Assembly (NCBI GenBank): GCA_020636535.1
Contig: JACJXT010000012.1
Coordinates: 434,001 to 498,000, forward strand
DNA: 64,000 nucleotides
Direction: 5' to 3'
Source: Chitinophagales bacterium
GTDB lineage: Bacteria; Bacteroidota; Bacteroidia; Chitinophagales; JADIYW01
The notes below the pieces were generated by a model. That model was not told the origin of the DNA. It did no database searches and saw only the letters and a program-made list of their open reading frames with translations. Both the position numbers and the translations under genes were made by a program. How positions within the stretch are numbered: the stretch's first letter is position 1; each line of letters opens with the position of its first letter. Shown here one piece after another: positions 29,801 to 37,026 of the stretch.

Positions 29801-30051
29801 TCTTCTTCTAAAGTTTGTTTGTATTTATACTTATATAAATTGGCTTTAATTATTTGAGCGTTATTATTATCTGTTTTCGCTTGTTTTAAAATGTCTTGTA
29901 CTTTAGATAAAGCATCTTGCATTTTACCTTCATTTTCTAAAGCAGTAACGGCAGTCCAATCTTTATCGTACATATTGGTAGAATTGTTTTGTGCTGATAT
30001 CCTTGACATAGATAACATCAATATAAAAATTATAAATAATTGTTTATTCAT
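23878..30051 (-). CDS. Alpha-2-macroglobulin family protein with thioester motif
   Basis: A giant (2057-residue) secreted protein resembling bacterial alpha-2-macroglobulins, which trap proteases in the periplasm. Signal peptide of about 20 residues ending RISAQ. Approximate order: an unusual N-terminal region (20-480) with Lys/Asn-rich, possibly TPR-like helices, MG2-type domain near 620-720 (RAIYRPGQIIYFKG), further MG domains, the A2M core near 1290-1340 (FSFTMPEALTKWKFLGLAHT), then the thioester domain. The thioester motif CxEQ is present as CAEQ with Cys1508 (PYECAEQLFSRYYAN). Helical repeats (SSNGGFYWFKG; YLDDRMKED) and a C-terminal receptor-type beta domain follow. Its ATG overlaps the DUF3089 gene stop by one base (TAATG), so translation is coupled. 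No penicillin-binding protein 1C, its usual partner in other bacteria, is adjacent. Confidence 0.92.
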   Translation of the reverse strand: MNKQLFIIFILMLSMSRISAQNNSTNMYDKDWTAVTALENEGKMQDALSKVQDILKQAKTDNNNAQIIKANLYKYKYKQTLEEDAEWKIVNEINTDIENSKDIEKAILHSIQAELLYQYYQNNSWKFINRTQTEEIQSNDFRTWDLKTLFNEISKHYVASLEPKQILQTTGTETIKSLLTNINYNNVDKKEFIDKNLNLRPTIYDLLAHRAIDFFNNDNSDLTEPANAFAIDNEIYFSTATNFVQLPIQAENSNDRLSNAMHIFQDLLKFRLADKNNLDALADADRKRLQFVRDHYFDKDKNNDLYFEAQQRIANEYKNTTIAALIQSEVARTIYNKAQENKENNPYTATQALDLCEATIKQYPNTFGSYNCQALIEEIKAKALSINVAEVLPINTTDKLFVSYKNINKIYLKWAKINFNDKDKIFEKNYKDPEDIVLQRLNKIAATNSWQQNIPNPEDYKNHSVEVQLNTPKNNGYFVLMVANNPEFAIKGNEQAVAVVPMFISDISFTTQKEEESKINVFVVDRKSGYPLKEAKVSIYEKKYDYDKRKYIKTEIANIITDKNGFASQTIFSNETKNYYNSKSIFFDICYKEDFLSSDNSVYLYKYKENAPLKTEKANIFTDRAIYRPGQIIYFKGICYSTLDGNNELLKDKTVKVVFYDANQQKIAEQDLVTNQFGSITGTFTAPTTGMLGSMTIKALNEWHSIRVEEYKRPKFEVDFDTIKSSYNVYDTVAIKGFAKSYSGAMVDGAKVTYTIKRKTQMPIWYWWSWRRPWFNQEEKIITTGTTTTDENGSYTIQFVAEPDLSVAKKHAPYFNYEIIVDVTDINGETRSNTTTVKVGYLAIDAFVDLPENLSIDKDNIIQVKTNNLNGYAEPTDVKITIQELKAPNNPKEKRYWEQPDQFLLTQAEHDKIYPYQIYKDENLYENYEVLKTVKSYAFNTGNQTAINILKDELPAGIYKLNFSCLDKSGQEIKFSKAFVVSNPNATTLNPKDFISVTLNKTTVQPNEVLTYKIGTSLQKAYIVAIVKMDDKLLAEHHLYLNNEIKTFSIPTIKEEDRGKKIEIVYYMIFNNRYYAGKEAAYIPYKSNQLQVEWKTFRDKLLPGQKESWELTIKGPEKEKVNAELLAAMYDASLDEFASNSFNLYLPYKYNNYNLNAFSGFDFGSISGSLYTSDDFRKYTSFLSYYYQNLNLYGLTLNQWNRYNIYYKSAAGNGYALKEAAKMNIQVEENEMALEEAVPTTAPPPSAIEKDEDGVQDKNFGDVENKPKQEEPIPNIRTNLNETAFFFPQLKTNEAGDVVFSFTMPEALTKWKFLGLAHTEDLKYISFENSTITQKDLMVVPNGPRFMRQGDMLTLTAKVTNLSDTVLNGFAYLNIKNALTNETINQQFAIKNNRFEFSVKPNQNTLVQWQIRVPENIDAIVYEISAKAGNFTDGEANTIPVLSNRILVTESLPLWITGKSTKKYTLDKLANNTSTTLTNQKYTLEMSSNPAWYAVQALPYLMEYPYECAEQLFSRYYANTLASYIANSNPRIQNVFNKWKETNSEALLSNLEKNQELKNVLLEESPWVREAQDETEQKKRIALLFDLDKMSKEQAEAFNKLKNLQSSNGGFYWFKGMPENRYITQYIMEGIGHLSKLNVLDITKSDDLSSMTKKAVLYLDDRMKEDFEDIKKYDKNYLTSNHLSNMVIHYLYMRSFYNNIEIKKQNKEAYDYFFGQAKKYWNANLNDYYMQAMLGMVLYRNNEATLANKIITSFKQTAIHSEEMGMYWKAVENPGWYWYQAPVETQSIIIEFFNEVAKDQKAVDELKVWLLKQKQTTSWKTTKATAEACYALLLSGSNWINNNKLVEVKVGNEKFDESNVQLGVEAGTGYYKMSWNADQIKPEMANITLKKTDDGPAWGAVYWQYFEDLDKITGAKTNLQLTKKYFKKVTTNEGTILKEITDNSPIKVGDLITVRIELRTDRNLEYVHLKDLRAAGMEPTNVLSQYKWQDGLGYYETTKDVATHFFVDWMNKGIYVFEYDLRANIAGTFSSGITSIECMYAPEFKSHSNGITQTIQP

Positions 30052-31040
30052 TAGTTGTTAGTTTTAGTTGTTGTAAATAAATTTACTCTGTGTGTTATAT
30101 TTTCTCGTATGTTTATATAAAATAAACTATAATCATAAATATGATAATTAGATTTTAATAATGGTATAAATCCTTTTTCTTTTGGTTTTTGAATTTCCAA
30201 AATACCATTGCCACATTTTGCACCTGTCATGTTTGGAATAATATTACCAGAATTATTTTGTAAACTTCCTAAATTGTATTTGCTCGTAACAAATGTTTTT
30301 TCAGTTGTCCAACTTAAAGGATTAACACAAATAGCATTGTTGTATTCGTGTACAAAATTATTTGGATTGGCATCCATTTCGAAAGTGTTATAGGAAACGA
30401 TAGTGCCTAAATCATCTGGTGATTGACACACTTTTAAAAAATGAAATTGGTTTTCTTGAACTGGATAACCAATAACATATGCTTGTACCAACTGCTTTTG
30501 TAAAGTAGTTCCGTCAAAAAAATCTTGTAACAAACGAATAGCCAACAAAGAACCTTGGCTATGACTTGCTATGACAATTGGTCTACCATTATTGTAGTGA
30601 TCTAAATAATATTGAAAAGCTTTTTTAACATCTTGATACGCTAAATCGAATGCATTTTGAGCTGCTTGAGAGTTTCTTTTAAAGAAATTGTGTAGTAATG
30701 CTTGTCTATATCTTGGTGCATAAACTTTACAAGCACCATTAAAAACACTAGCTTGGTATTTTATAGTAGTTTCATCTGTTTTTTGATTGATTTTTTCATT
30801 GTCGATTTCTGCGTTACTTTTATAACCAACAATAGCTGTTGTAGGATGAATAAAGAAGACATCTGCCTTTGCACTAGTTTGATTGTCGTGCAGTGTTGTA
30901 TCGTTTGGCGTCCAGTCTGCATTATCAAAAACCGTTGGTAATGCTGCCCAATATTTGTTATTGGCATAGTCTGGAGCATCATCTGCAAAAGCAAAAGCAC
31001 TTATAAGTGTAAAGAAAAAAAGATATATACTTTTCGTCAT
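30051..31040 (-). CDS. DUF3089 family alpha/beta hydrolase-like protein
   Basis: 329 residues with a signal peptide (ending SAFAFADD), so exported. The nucleophile elbow is ASHSQGSLLAIRL (Ser near residue 163). The family marker FFIHPTTAIVG and the later GYPVQENQF fit DUF3089, an esterase/lipase-like family with no defined substrate. It is first in a two-gene leftward unit, and its stop overlaps the A2M start by one base. Tight coupling suggests the hydrolase and the macroglobulin are made together in the envelope. Confidence 0.85.
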   Translation of the reverse strand: MTKSIYLFFFTLISAFAFADDAPDYANNKYWAALPTVFDNADWTPNDTTLHDNQTSAKADVFFIHPTTAIVGYKSNAEIDNEKINQKTDETTIKYQASVFNGACKVYAPRYRQALLHNFFKRNSQAAQNAFDLAYQDVKKAFQYYLDHYNNGRPIVIASHSQGSLLAIRLLQDFFDGTTLQKQLVQAYVIGYPVQENQFHFLKVCQSPDDLGTIVSYNTFEMDANPNNFVHEYNNAICVNPLSWTTEKTFVTSKYNLGSLQNNSGNIIPNMTGAKCGNGILEIQKPKEKGFIPLLKSNYHIYDYSLFYINIRENITHRVNLFTTTKTNN

Positions 31041-31161
31041 TCTACAATATATTAAGAATTTAACGAAAGTGTAGTCAAAAAGTGTTCCAGTTGTGGTTAA
31101 GGAGTGTTAAGAGAAAAATGTAGCTTATTCCAATTTTAAATTAAGATGTATTGAAAAACTT

Positions 31162-32199
31162 TTAAACCTTATTGGCTAGTTGTCCGCATGCTGCATCTAT
31201 ATCTTTTCCTCTACTTCTGCGAACATTTACAATAACGCCATTGTTGTGTAAGTATTTTGTAAATGCATCTCTTTTGTGTAGCGTTGCTTTTTTAAAATCT
31301 GCTTGGTCTATTTTATTATATTCTATAATATTTACTTTTATAGCTACACTTTTACTTAGGTTGACTAAATTCTTAGCGTCATCTATAGTATCGTTTACAC
31401 TATCTAGTAAAATATATTCGAAAGTAATTTCGCTTTTGCTGTTTTCTTGAAAATACAACAAGGCATCAATCAACACTTCAATATTATTTTGTTCGTTGAT
31501 TGCCATAATGGTATTTCGTTTTTCATCGTCTGCAGCATGTAAAGAAAGCGCTAGGTTTACTCTTAAATTATCGTCTGCTAATTTTTTAATCATTTTAGCA
31601 ATGCCTGCTGTAGATACTGTAATTCTTTTAGCAGCAATGTTTAATCCGTTTTCGCTAGTAATGAGTTTAATGGCTGTTTTTACATTGTTGTAATTTAATA
31701 AAGGTTCACCCATTCCCATAAAAACAATATTGCTTAAATCTTTTCCTAAGTGTTCATTTGATAGTTGATTTAATAATACTACTTGATCATATATTTCTGC
31801 AAAAGATAAATTTCGTTCTCGTTTTAAAAATCCTGTAGCACAAAATGCACAAGACAAACTACAACCTACTTGCGAAGAAATACAAGCCGTAGCTCTTTTT
31901 TCTGTAGGAATTAAAACACCTTCTACAAAATGATTGTCGTGTAATTGAAAGGCAACTTTTATAGTACCATCTGTAGAAATTTGTGTTTGATCTATTTGAA
32001 CTGGTAAAATATCAAAATGTGCTTGTAGTTTTTCTCGCAAAGCTTTAGAAAGGTTGGTCATTTCATCAAAGCTAATTGCCGATTTTTTCCAAAGCCATTC
32101 ATAAATTTGTTTAGCTCTAAACGCTTTTTCTCCGAGTTGGTCTAGTGCTTCAATAAGTTGATTTAAAGAAAGCGTTCTAATATCTTGTTTGCCTTGCAT
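31162..32199 (-). CDS. rlmN: 23S rRNA A2503 / tRNA A37 C2-methyltransferase
   Basis: Radical SAM enzyme methylating C2 of adenine in 23S rRNA and some tRNAs. 345 residues. The [4Fe-4S] cluster motif is Cys113-x3-Cys117-x2-Cys120 (GCSLSCAFCATG). The catalytic C-terminal cysteine is Cys338 in DAACGQLA. ISSQVG before the cluster and GMGEPLLNYNNV are family-typical. It follows ppk2 by 21 bases and is probably co-transcribed with it. Confidence 0.97.
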   Translation of the reverse strand: MQGKQDIRTLSLNQLIEALDQLGEKAFRAKQIYEWLWKKSAISFDEMTNLSKALREKLQAHFDILPVQIDQTQISTDGTIKVAFQLHDNHFVEGVLIPTEKRATACISSQVGCSLSCAFCATGFLKRERNLSFAEIYDQVVLLNQLSNEHLGKDLSNIVFMGMGEPLLNYNNVKTAIKLITSENGLNIAAKRITVSTAGIAKMIKKLADDNLRVNLALSLHAADDEKRNTIMAINEQNNIEVLIDALLYFQENSKSEITFEYILLDSVNDTIDDAKNLVNLSKSVAIKVNIIEYNKIDQADFKKATLHKRDAFTKYLHNNGVIVNVRRSRGKDIDAACGQLANKV

Positions 32200-32220
32200 G
32201 ATGCAAAGATAGCATAAGAT

Positions 32221-33213
32221 TTATACATCTACTTGTACTACTTTTCTATGATATCTGCTTACAATATTTGGATCTGGTTGTATTCTTACTGCTGTTTTAC
32301 TTTCGGTAGATTTATACGGAATAGCAGACAAGACATATCGAATACTTTCTAATCTTGCTCTTTTTTTATTGTTGGCTTTAACAATTATCCACGGACTAAA
32401 AGAAGAGTGTGTTTGTCCAAACATAGCTTCTTTGTATTTGGTATAATTATCCCATTTTTTTTGAGCTTCCATATCTACTGGACTCAATTTCCATTGTTTT
32501 AATGGATTGGCTTTTCTGCTGTTAAATCGGTTAAGTTGTTCTTCTTTAGAAATAGAAAACCAAAATTTTATAATTATAATTCCGTCTTCGTATAACATGT
32601 GTTCAAACTCAGTAACTTGTTGCATAAATACGCTGTACTGTTCTTTAGTGCAAAACCCATTTACAGGCTCAACTACTGCTCTATTATACCAACTTCTATC
32701 AAAAAAAACAATTTCGCCTTGGTTTGGTAATTGCTTAATATATCTTTGAAAATACCATTGTCCTTTTTCGTCTTCGCTAGGTTTAGGTAATGCTACTACA
32801 CGCATTGCTCTTGGATTGATGTGTTCTGCAAATCTTCGTATCGTTCCACCTTTTCCTGCTGCGTCTCTTCCTTCAAACAAAATAGCCACTCTAGCACCAG
32901 TTTTTTGAACCCATTGTTGCAATTGTACTAACTCAATTTGTAGTTTTTCTAAATCTTGCTCGTAAAGAAATGTTTCTTTTAAATGTGCTATATCTTTTTT
33001 ATTATTGATATATTTGAATAGTTCTGATTTCTTTTTTAATAATTTAATTCTTTCATAGAAATCACTATTTTCAGTTGAAGTATCTATAGTCTTATTTATA
33101 ATAGCTTCTTTTGGTTTAACTAAACCATTTCCAAAGGTAGAACTATTTCCTATTTCTTTAGATACTGTTTTTTTCGTTATGCTCCTTTTTGCCATAGTTT
33201 CAAAGTTAAGCAT
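32221..33213 (-). CDS. ppk2: Polyphosphate kinase 2
   Basis: Uses polyphosphate to phosphorylate nucleoside di- or monophosphates (or the reverse). 330 residues. Walker A is FEGRDAAGKGGTIRRF (about 114-128). Walker B is IVFFDRSWYNRAVVEPV, followed by the lid segment WKLSPVDMEAQKKW. The basic N-terminal extension of about 80 residues is rich in Lys/Thr. The frame opens with MLNFET; an internal ATG at codon 7 (MAKRSITKK) may be the real start. Class I (ADP/GDP) is most likely by length, but the class is inferred. Confidence 0.94.
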   Translation of the reverse strand: MLNFETMAKRSITKKTVSKEIGNSSTFGNGLVKPKEAIINKTIDTSTENSDFYERIKLLKKKSELFKYINNKKDIAHLKETFLYEQDLEKLQIELVQLQQWVQKTGARVAILFEGRDAAGKGGTIRRFAEHINPRAMRVVALPKPSEDEKGQWYFQRYIKQLPNQGEIVFFDRSWYNRAVVEPVNGFCTKEQYSVFMQQVTEFEHMLYEDGIIIIKFWFSISKEEQLNRFNSRKANPLKQWKLSPVDMEAQKKWDNYTKYKEAMFGQTHSSFSPWIIVKANNKKRARLESIRYVLSAIPYKSTESKTAVRIQPDPNIVSRYHRKVVQVDV

Positions 33214-33323
33214 TTATAATTTTCTGTTAAATGATAAATGTCATATCTTATCGTTAGCATCATCTTTTTTTTATTTTATGAATTGTATTATCTTGTTAGA
33301 ATGTAATTCTAAATAATAAATGA

Positions 33324-34898
33324 ATGAAAAACTATAATAGACGAAAATTCATAAAAGCTACTGCAATGGCAGGAACAGGTGCTTTAATTAGCTCTTGTAT
33401 GAAAACGGAAGATTTTAATGCCTACGAAAAATACGATGCATTAGTTATTGGTTCTGGTTTTGGTGGCTCAGTTAGTACCTATCGTTTGGCAAAAGCTGGT
33501 TTAAAAGTTGGCTTGATTGAAAAAGGCAGGTCTTGGATAAACCACGATTTTACTTCATCTAGAAATATAAATGAAAAAACAACTTGGTTAAGTAATATTT
33601 GCAATTTGCCATTTGTAAATATAAAAGTACCAATTTCAAAATATGCAGGCATAGTAGAATATCATGACTTTCAGAATATGAATATTTATAATGCAACTGG
33701 CGTTGGTGGTGGTTCTTTAGTTTTTGGTGCAACTTATGTTCAGCCACACGAAGAAGTTTTTAATCTAGTTTTTCCAACTGAAGTTAGTTTCGAAGAGATG
33801 TCGCAAATCTATTATCCAAGAGTAGATAGTATGATTAATATTTCTCAAGTTCCAGAACATATTTATCAATCTGAGTATTATACACATGCTAGAGCGTTTA
33901 ATCAACAAGCTTTAAATGCAAATATGACTGTTCGTAGATTGCCTGCTTCTTATGATTGGTCTATCATTGATAAAGAGTTAAATGGCGAAATTCCTAAAGA
34001 GTTTCTTTATGGAGATGGTGGCTTTGGTACAAGAAATGGAGCGAAAGACTCGTTAGACAAAAATTATATTCCAGATGCTGTTGCTACAGGAAATGCTACA
34101 CTACACACTTTACACGAAGTACAATATATTAATCGTAGAGATAATGGTTATGTAATTACTGTTCACAGAATTGATGAACAAGGCAATATTTTAGAAAAAA
34201 AGCAAATGTGGTGTAAATATCTTTTTCTTTGTGCTGGAGCTCCAAATACTTTAAAATTATTATTAAAAGCAAAAACATTAGGTCATTTGCCAAACCTTAA
34301 TGATAGAATTGGTAAAGGATTTGGTACAAATGGTAAAACTTTTTTTAAAAGAACTATACAAGAAAGCACAGGTGCATACACTGCTTATGTTCCTGCAAAT
34401 GGTGTATTAGATATTGATAATCCTGTGGTGCCAATTTTTATAGAATGTGTGCCACAACCAATTAATGTTTTTTTACCAGGCATTCCACAAAAAAGTTTAT
34501 TTCATGTTGCCTTTGGATTTTCATCTTATAGAGGCGAATTTAAGTATAATGCTTTTTTAGATAAGTTAGAAATGAATTGGAGTCAAGATGGTATTCAAGA
34601 ATCTATAAACGCTGCAAGTAATTGGGCAGAACGAGTAAATGAAGCTAATCCTGGAAGTTATGTTGACACTGATTTATTTCCAAACAAATATTTAAAAGAT
34701 ACATCTTATCATCCATTAGGTGGTTGTGTTATTGGCGATGCTACAGATTATTATGGTAGATTGTTAGAATATCCAAATCTTTATGTAAACGATGCTACTT
34801 TAATTCCTGGTGTACTCGGAGCAAATCCTGCGTACACCGTTGCAGCACTAGCAGAAAGAAACATAGAACATATTATTAATAACGATATAAACTTGTAA
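33324..34898 (+). CDS. Tat-exported GMC oxidoreductase (cholesterol-oxidase-like)
   Basis: FAD-dependent alcohol oxidase/dehydrogenase of the GMC family, 524 residues. The N-terminus has a twin-arginine signal (NRRKFIKATAMAGTGALISS) ending in a cysteine (LISSC), so it may be a Tat-exported lipoprotein. The dinucleotide-binding motif VIGSGFGGSVSTYRLAKAG lies near residues 42-60. The C-terminal GMC block HPLGGCVIGDATDYYGRLLE and NPAYTVAALAERN supplies the catalytic His region. Substrate unknown; sterol or sugar alcohols are possible. It is alone on its strand, convergent with the PagL-like gene (6-base gap). Confidence 0.9.
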   Translation: MKNYNRRKFIKATAMAGTGALISSCMKTEDFNAYEKYDALVIGSGFGGSVSTYRLAKAGLKVGLIEKGRSWINHDFTSSRNINEKTTWLSNICNLPFVNIKVPISKYAGIVEYHDFQNMNIYNATGVGGGSLVFGATYVQPHEEVFNLVFPTEVSFEEMSQIYYPRVDSMINISQVPEHIYQSEYYTHARAFNQQALNANMTVRRLPASYDWSIIDKELNGEIPKEFLYGDGGFGTRNGAKDSLDKNYIPDAVATGNATLHTLHEVQYINRRDNGYVITVHRIDEQGNILEKKQMWCKYLFLCAGAPNTLKLLLKAKTLGHLPNLNDRIGKGFGTNGKTFFKRTIQESTGAYTAYVPANGVLDIDNPVVPIFIECVPQPINVFLPGIPQKSLFHVAFGFSSYRGEFKYNAFLDKLEMNWSQDGIQESINAASNWAERVNEANPGSYVDTDLFPNKYLKDTSYHPLGGCVIGDATDYYGRLLEYPNLYVNDATLIPGVLGANPAYTVAALAERNIEHIINNDINL

Positions 34899-34904
34899 AT
34901 AATT

Positions 34905-36047
34905 CTAAAACTTTATCAAACCACCAACACCACCTTCTACTAATTGAGCTGTACCACCATGAGCTTTTAATCCAGCAGGAAAAAAGAGACTTCCTTTCTG
35001 TTTTTTGCCTAAGGCACCAACATATACATGAGCACCTAATCTAAAATACAACGGTGCTGGCATTCTATAGGTGTGATATAAGTAAGCACCCAATTGATAA
35101 TAAAAGCCAAATTTGCCAATTAAAATTTCATCGCCAACATAAACACTCCATTCTGTACTCGCTTTTTTTATGATTTTGTCTACTACTTTATCTTGATTAA
35201 CATACAAATGTGGCCAACCAAAATTAAACTCAAGTGTAGTTCCTGCACTTATTTTATTCGTTATATTAATATATCTACTATAACCAAAAGTAGTTGCTTG
35301 CATTAACCATGATTTATCTGGTGTGAATTTGGTGACATCTAACATGCCAAATGTTGTTTGTGCTAAAAATTCATTTTTATATTGTGGTGAAGGTATGCTA
35401 TCTCTATTAATAGCAATAGGTTCTTTTTTTGGATAATAGATGATTCCAAGTGTACCTGTAGGCGTATTGATTCCTAAATTAGGCAATTTAACAGCTCCAT
35501 CAGAATAATGAGAATAAGTAAATGCAGTAATTAGTTTTACTTGTGATGCAATTTTCCATTCTAATCCAAAACGCAATTCTACAAAAGCATTAAGTTTAGA
35601 ACCTAATACATTATTGTAACTGTTTTCTTTTTCATCGTATTTTTTGGTAGCATAAGCAGCACCAATTCCCATTTTAATATTAAAGTCGACAATTTTGCTA
35701 CGCACTATAGGATATTTCCAATACACAAAAGCAGCATAGGCATTTCCCATAGTATCGCTATTGTGATGAAACACAGCAAATACGCCTCCACCAATTTCTG
35801 GATAGTGCAATTTTCTTTGCCATGCTTTGCTTCCGTCTGTTTGTTTAAATGCATTGAGTTCTAAAGCATAGCTAGGTCCATTTATTGTTGGTTGAAAATT
35901 AGTAGTGTGCCTAAAAATTCTTCCCATTTGCACATTGGCATCTATACCAACTTTAGCAGGAAAAAAGTTAGGTTGATATTTTGCTAAACTCAACTTTGGT
36001 AATAAAATAGTGAACAGGAATAAGTAAAGTATATATTTTGATTTCAT
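34905..36047 (-). CDS. PagL-like acyloxyacyl hydrolase (lipid A deacylase family)
   Basis: 380-residue outer-membrane protein with a signal peptide (ending KLSLAKYQ). The central HYSDGAVKLPNLGIN block matches the catalytic His-x-Ser region of the PagL lipid A 3-O-deacylase family. The surrounding strands (GIGAAYAT; LNAFVELRFGLEW) fit a beta-barrel. It is longer than enterobacterial PagL (about 170) but typical of Bacteroidota acyloxyacyl hydrolase entries, with an added C-terminal beta-barrel region. Activity on lipid A is inferred. Confidence 0.8.
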   Translation of the reverse strand: MKSKYILYLFLFTILLPKLSLAKYQPNFFPAKVGIDANVQMGRIFRHTTNFQPTINGPSYALELNAFKQTDGSKAWQRKLHYPEIGGGVFAVFHHNSDTMGNAYAAFVYWKYPIVRSKIVDFNIKMGIGAAYATKKYDEKENSYNNVLGSKLNAFVELRFGLEWKIASQVKLITAFTYSHYSDGAVKLPNLGINTPTGTLGIIYYPKKEPIAINRDSIPSPQYKNEFLAQTTFGMLDVTKFTPDKSWLMQATTFGYSRYINITNKISAGTTLEFNFGWPHLYVNQDKVVDKIIKKASTEWSVYVGDEILIGKFGFYYQLGAYLYHTYRMPAPLYFRLGAHVYVGALGKKQKGSLFFPAGLKAHGGTAQLVEGGVGGLIKF

Positions 36048-36074
36048 CTTCTACAAAGAACGAAGATAAAATAA

Positions 36075-36110
36075 AAAAGGTTGCCTCTACTAAAATTTGG
36101 GCAACCTTTT
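36075..36110 (-). terminator. Intrinsic terminator of the disrupted outer-membrane gene
   Basis: An 11-bp perfect stem AAAAGGTTGCC/GGCAACCTTTT with a 14-base loop; on the minus strand a T tract follows, 21 bases after the stop at 36132. Confidence 0.8.
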
Positions 36111-36131
36111 AAAAACAAATTAAGTGTTGGT

Positions 36132-36680
36132 TTAGAATATATATCCTATTTTTACAAAACCACCATGATTGTTGTTGTTGAAATCGGTTAATAACTTATA
36201 ACCACCATTTAAAGTAAGTGCAGCATAAGGTCCAAATCTAAATTCAACACCTAAACCACTTTGCATTATAAACTGTCTGTCTTTTAATGTCATTACTTCA
36301 TTGTCGTAAGTACTTTGGTTGGTTTTGTTAACACCAATTTCTGAAATAAATTGAGGAGCAATATTTTTATCAGTAAAATTTACTCTAACATTAGCAGTAG
36401 CAGCTAAATCTGCCCACTTGTTTTTAGTAACATTAATGTGAATGCCTTGTCCTACAAACAAATACGGATTAATACGCATTCCCCAAGTTTCGCTAATAGA
36501 GAAAAATGTTTTACCATAGGAAAAACTTGTTCCTAATTCTGTAATTGAAGAAAAACCTCTTCGGTGATTACCATCAATTAAATAATTGACATTTTCTTCT
36601 TCTTAAACGGTTGATTGTTCTTGTGCCATTATTGGTATCAACATAGATACAAACAGCATACTTAAAAATACTCTTTTCAT
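36132..36680 (-). pseudogene. Outer-membrane protein gene with in-frame stop at codon 26
   Basis: Reading from the ATG at 36680, a clear signal peptide (MKRVFLSMLFVSMLIPIMAQ) is followed by EQSTV. A TAA stop (36603-36605) occupies codon 26. The same frame then stays open for 156 more codons to 36132 with barrel-like sequence (GFSSITELGTSFSYGKTFFSIS, FIMQSGLGVEFRFGPYAALTL, HGGFVKIGYIF). Without that one codon it would be a normal roughly 182-residue exported barrel protein. A single base change from CAA or GAA would explain it. The 115-codon frame beginning at 36479 has no signal peptide and is not a real start. Still followed by an intact terminator, so the change is recent or a sequencing error. 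Confidence 0.85.
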
Positions 36681-37026
36681 AATAAAAAATTTAGTGTTAC
36701 AAAGTTGCAAAGGAATGCATGCATTGTGTTTAGCGTAGTTTTACTTTTAAATGAAAGAGAGATGAATACTAAATTATTTAAAAATTAACCCTTTTGTTGA
36801 AATATTAAATAATGCTACGGTTTTGTTTTAAATAATAGCTACTCCAATGTTGTCGAGACATTAAATAACTAGAGAATCAACGGCTTATATTGCTAGTGTG
36901 AATTAATACTATAAGGTTAACTTATAGCTGTTTCATGAGTGTTTCACAAAACTTGGCATTTAAATTGGTTAAAAATCTTTGCTTTTGTATAGTCTATTTT
37001 TTAAAAAAAGTTTCATATTTGATACT
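36681..37026. other. Intergenic gap without a gene
   Basis: 346 bases between the divergent barrel pseudogene and the acyl-CoA synthetase. AT-rich, no ORF or clear hairpin beyond AATGCATGCATT (about 36714-36725). It ends with CATATTTG just before the synthetase start, a 7-of-8 match to the -7 element. Nothing else recognised. Confidence 0.5.

Noticed and set aside
36132..36479. Independent 115-codon gene
   Set aside because: It is the tail of the longer frame from 36680, which has a proper signal peptide and only one interrupting stop; read as a pseudogene.
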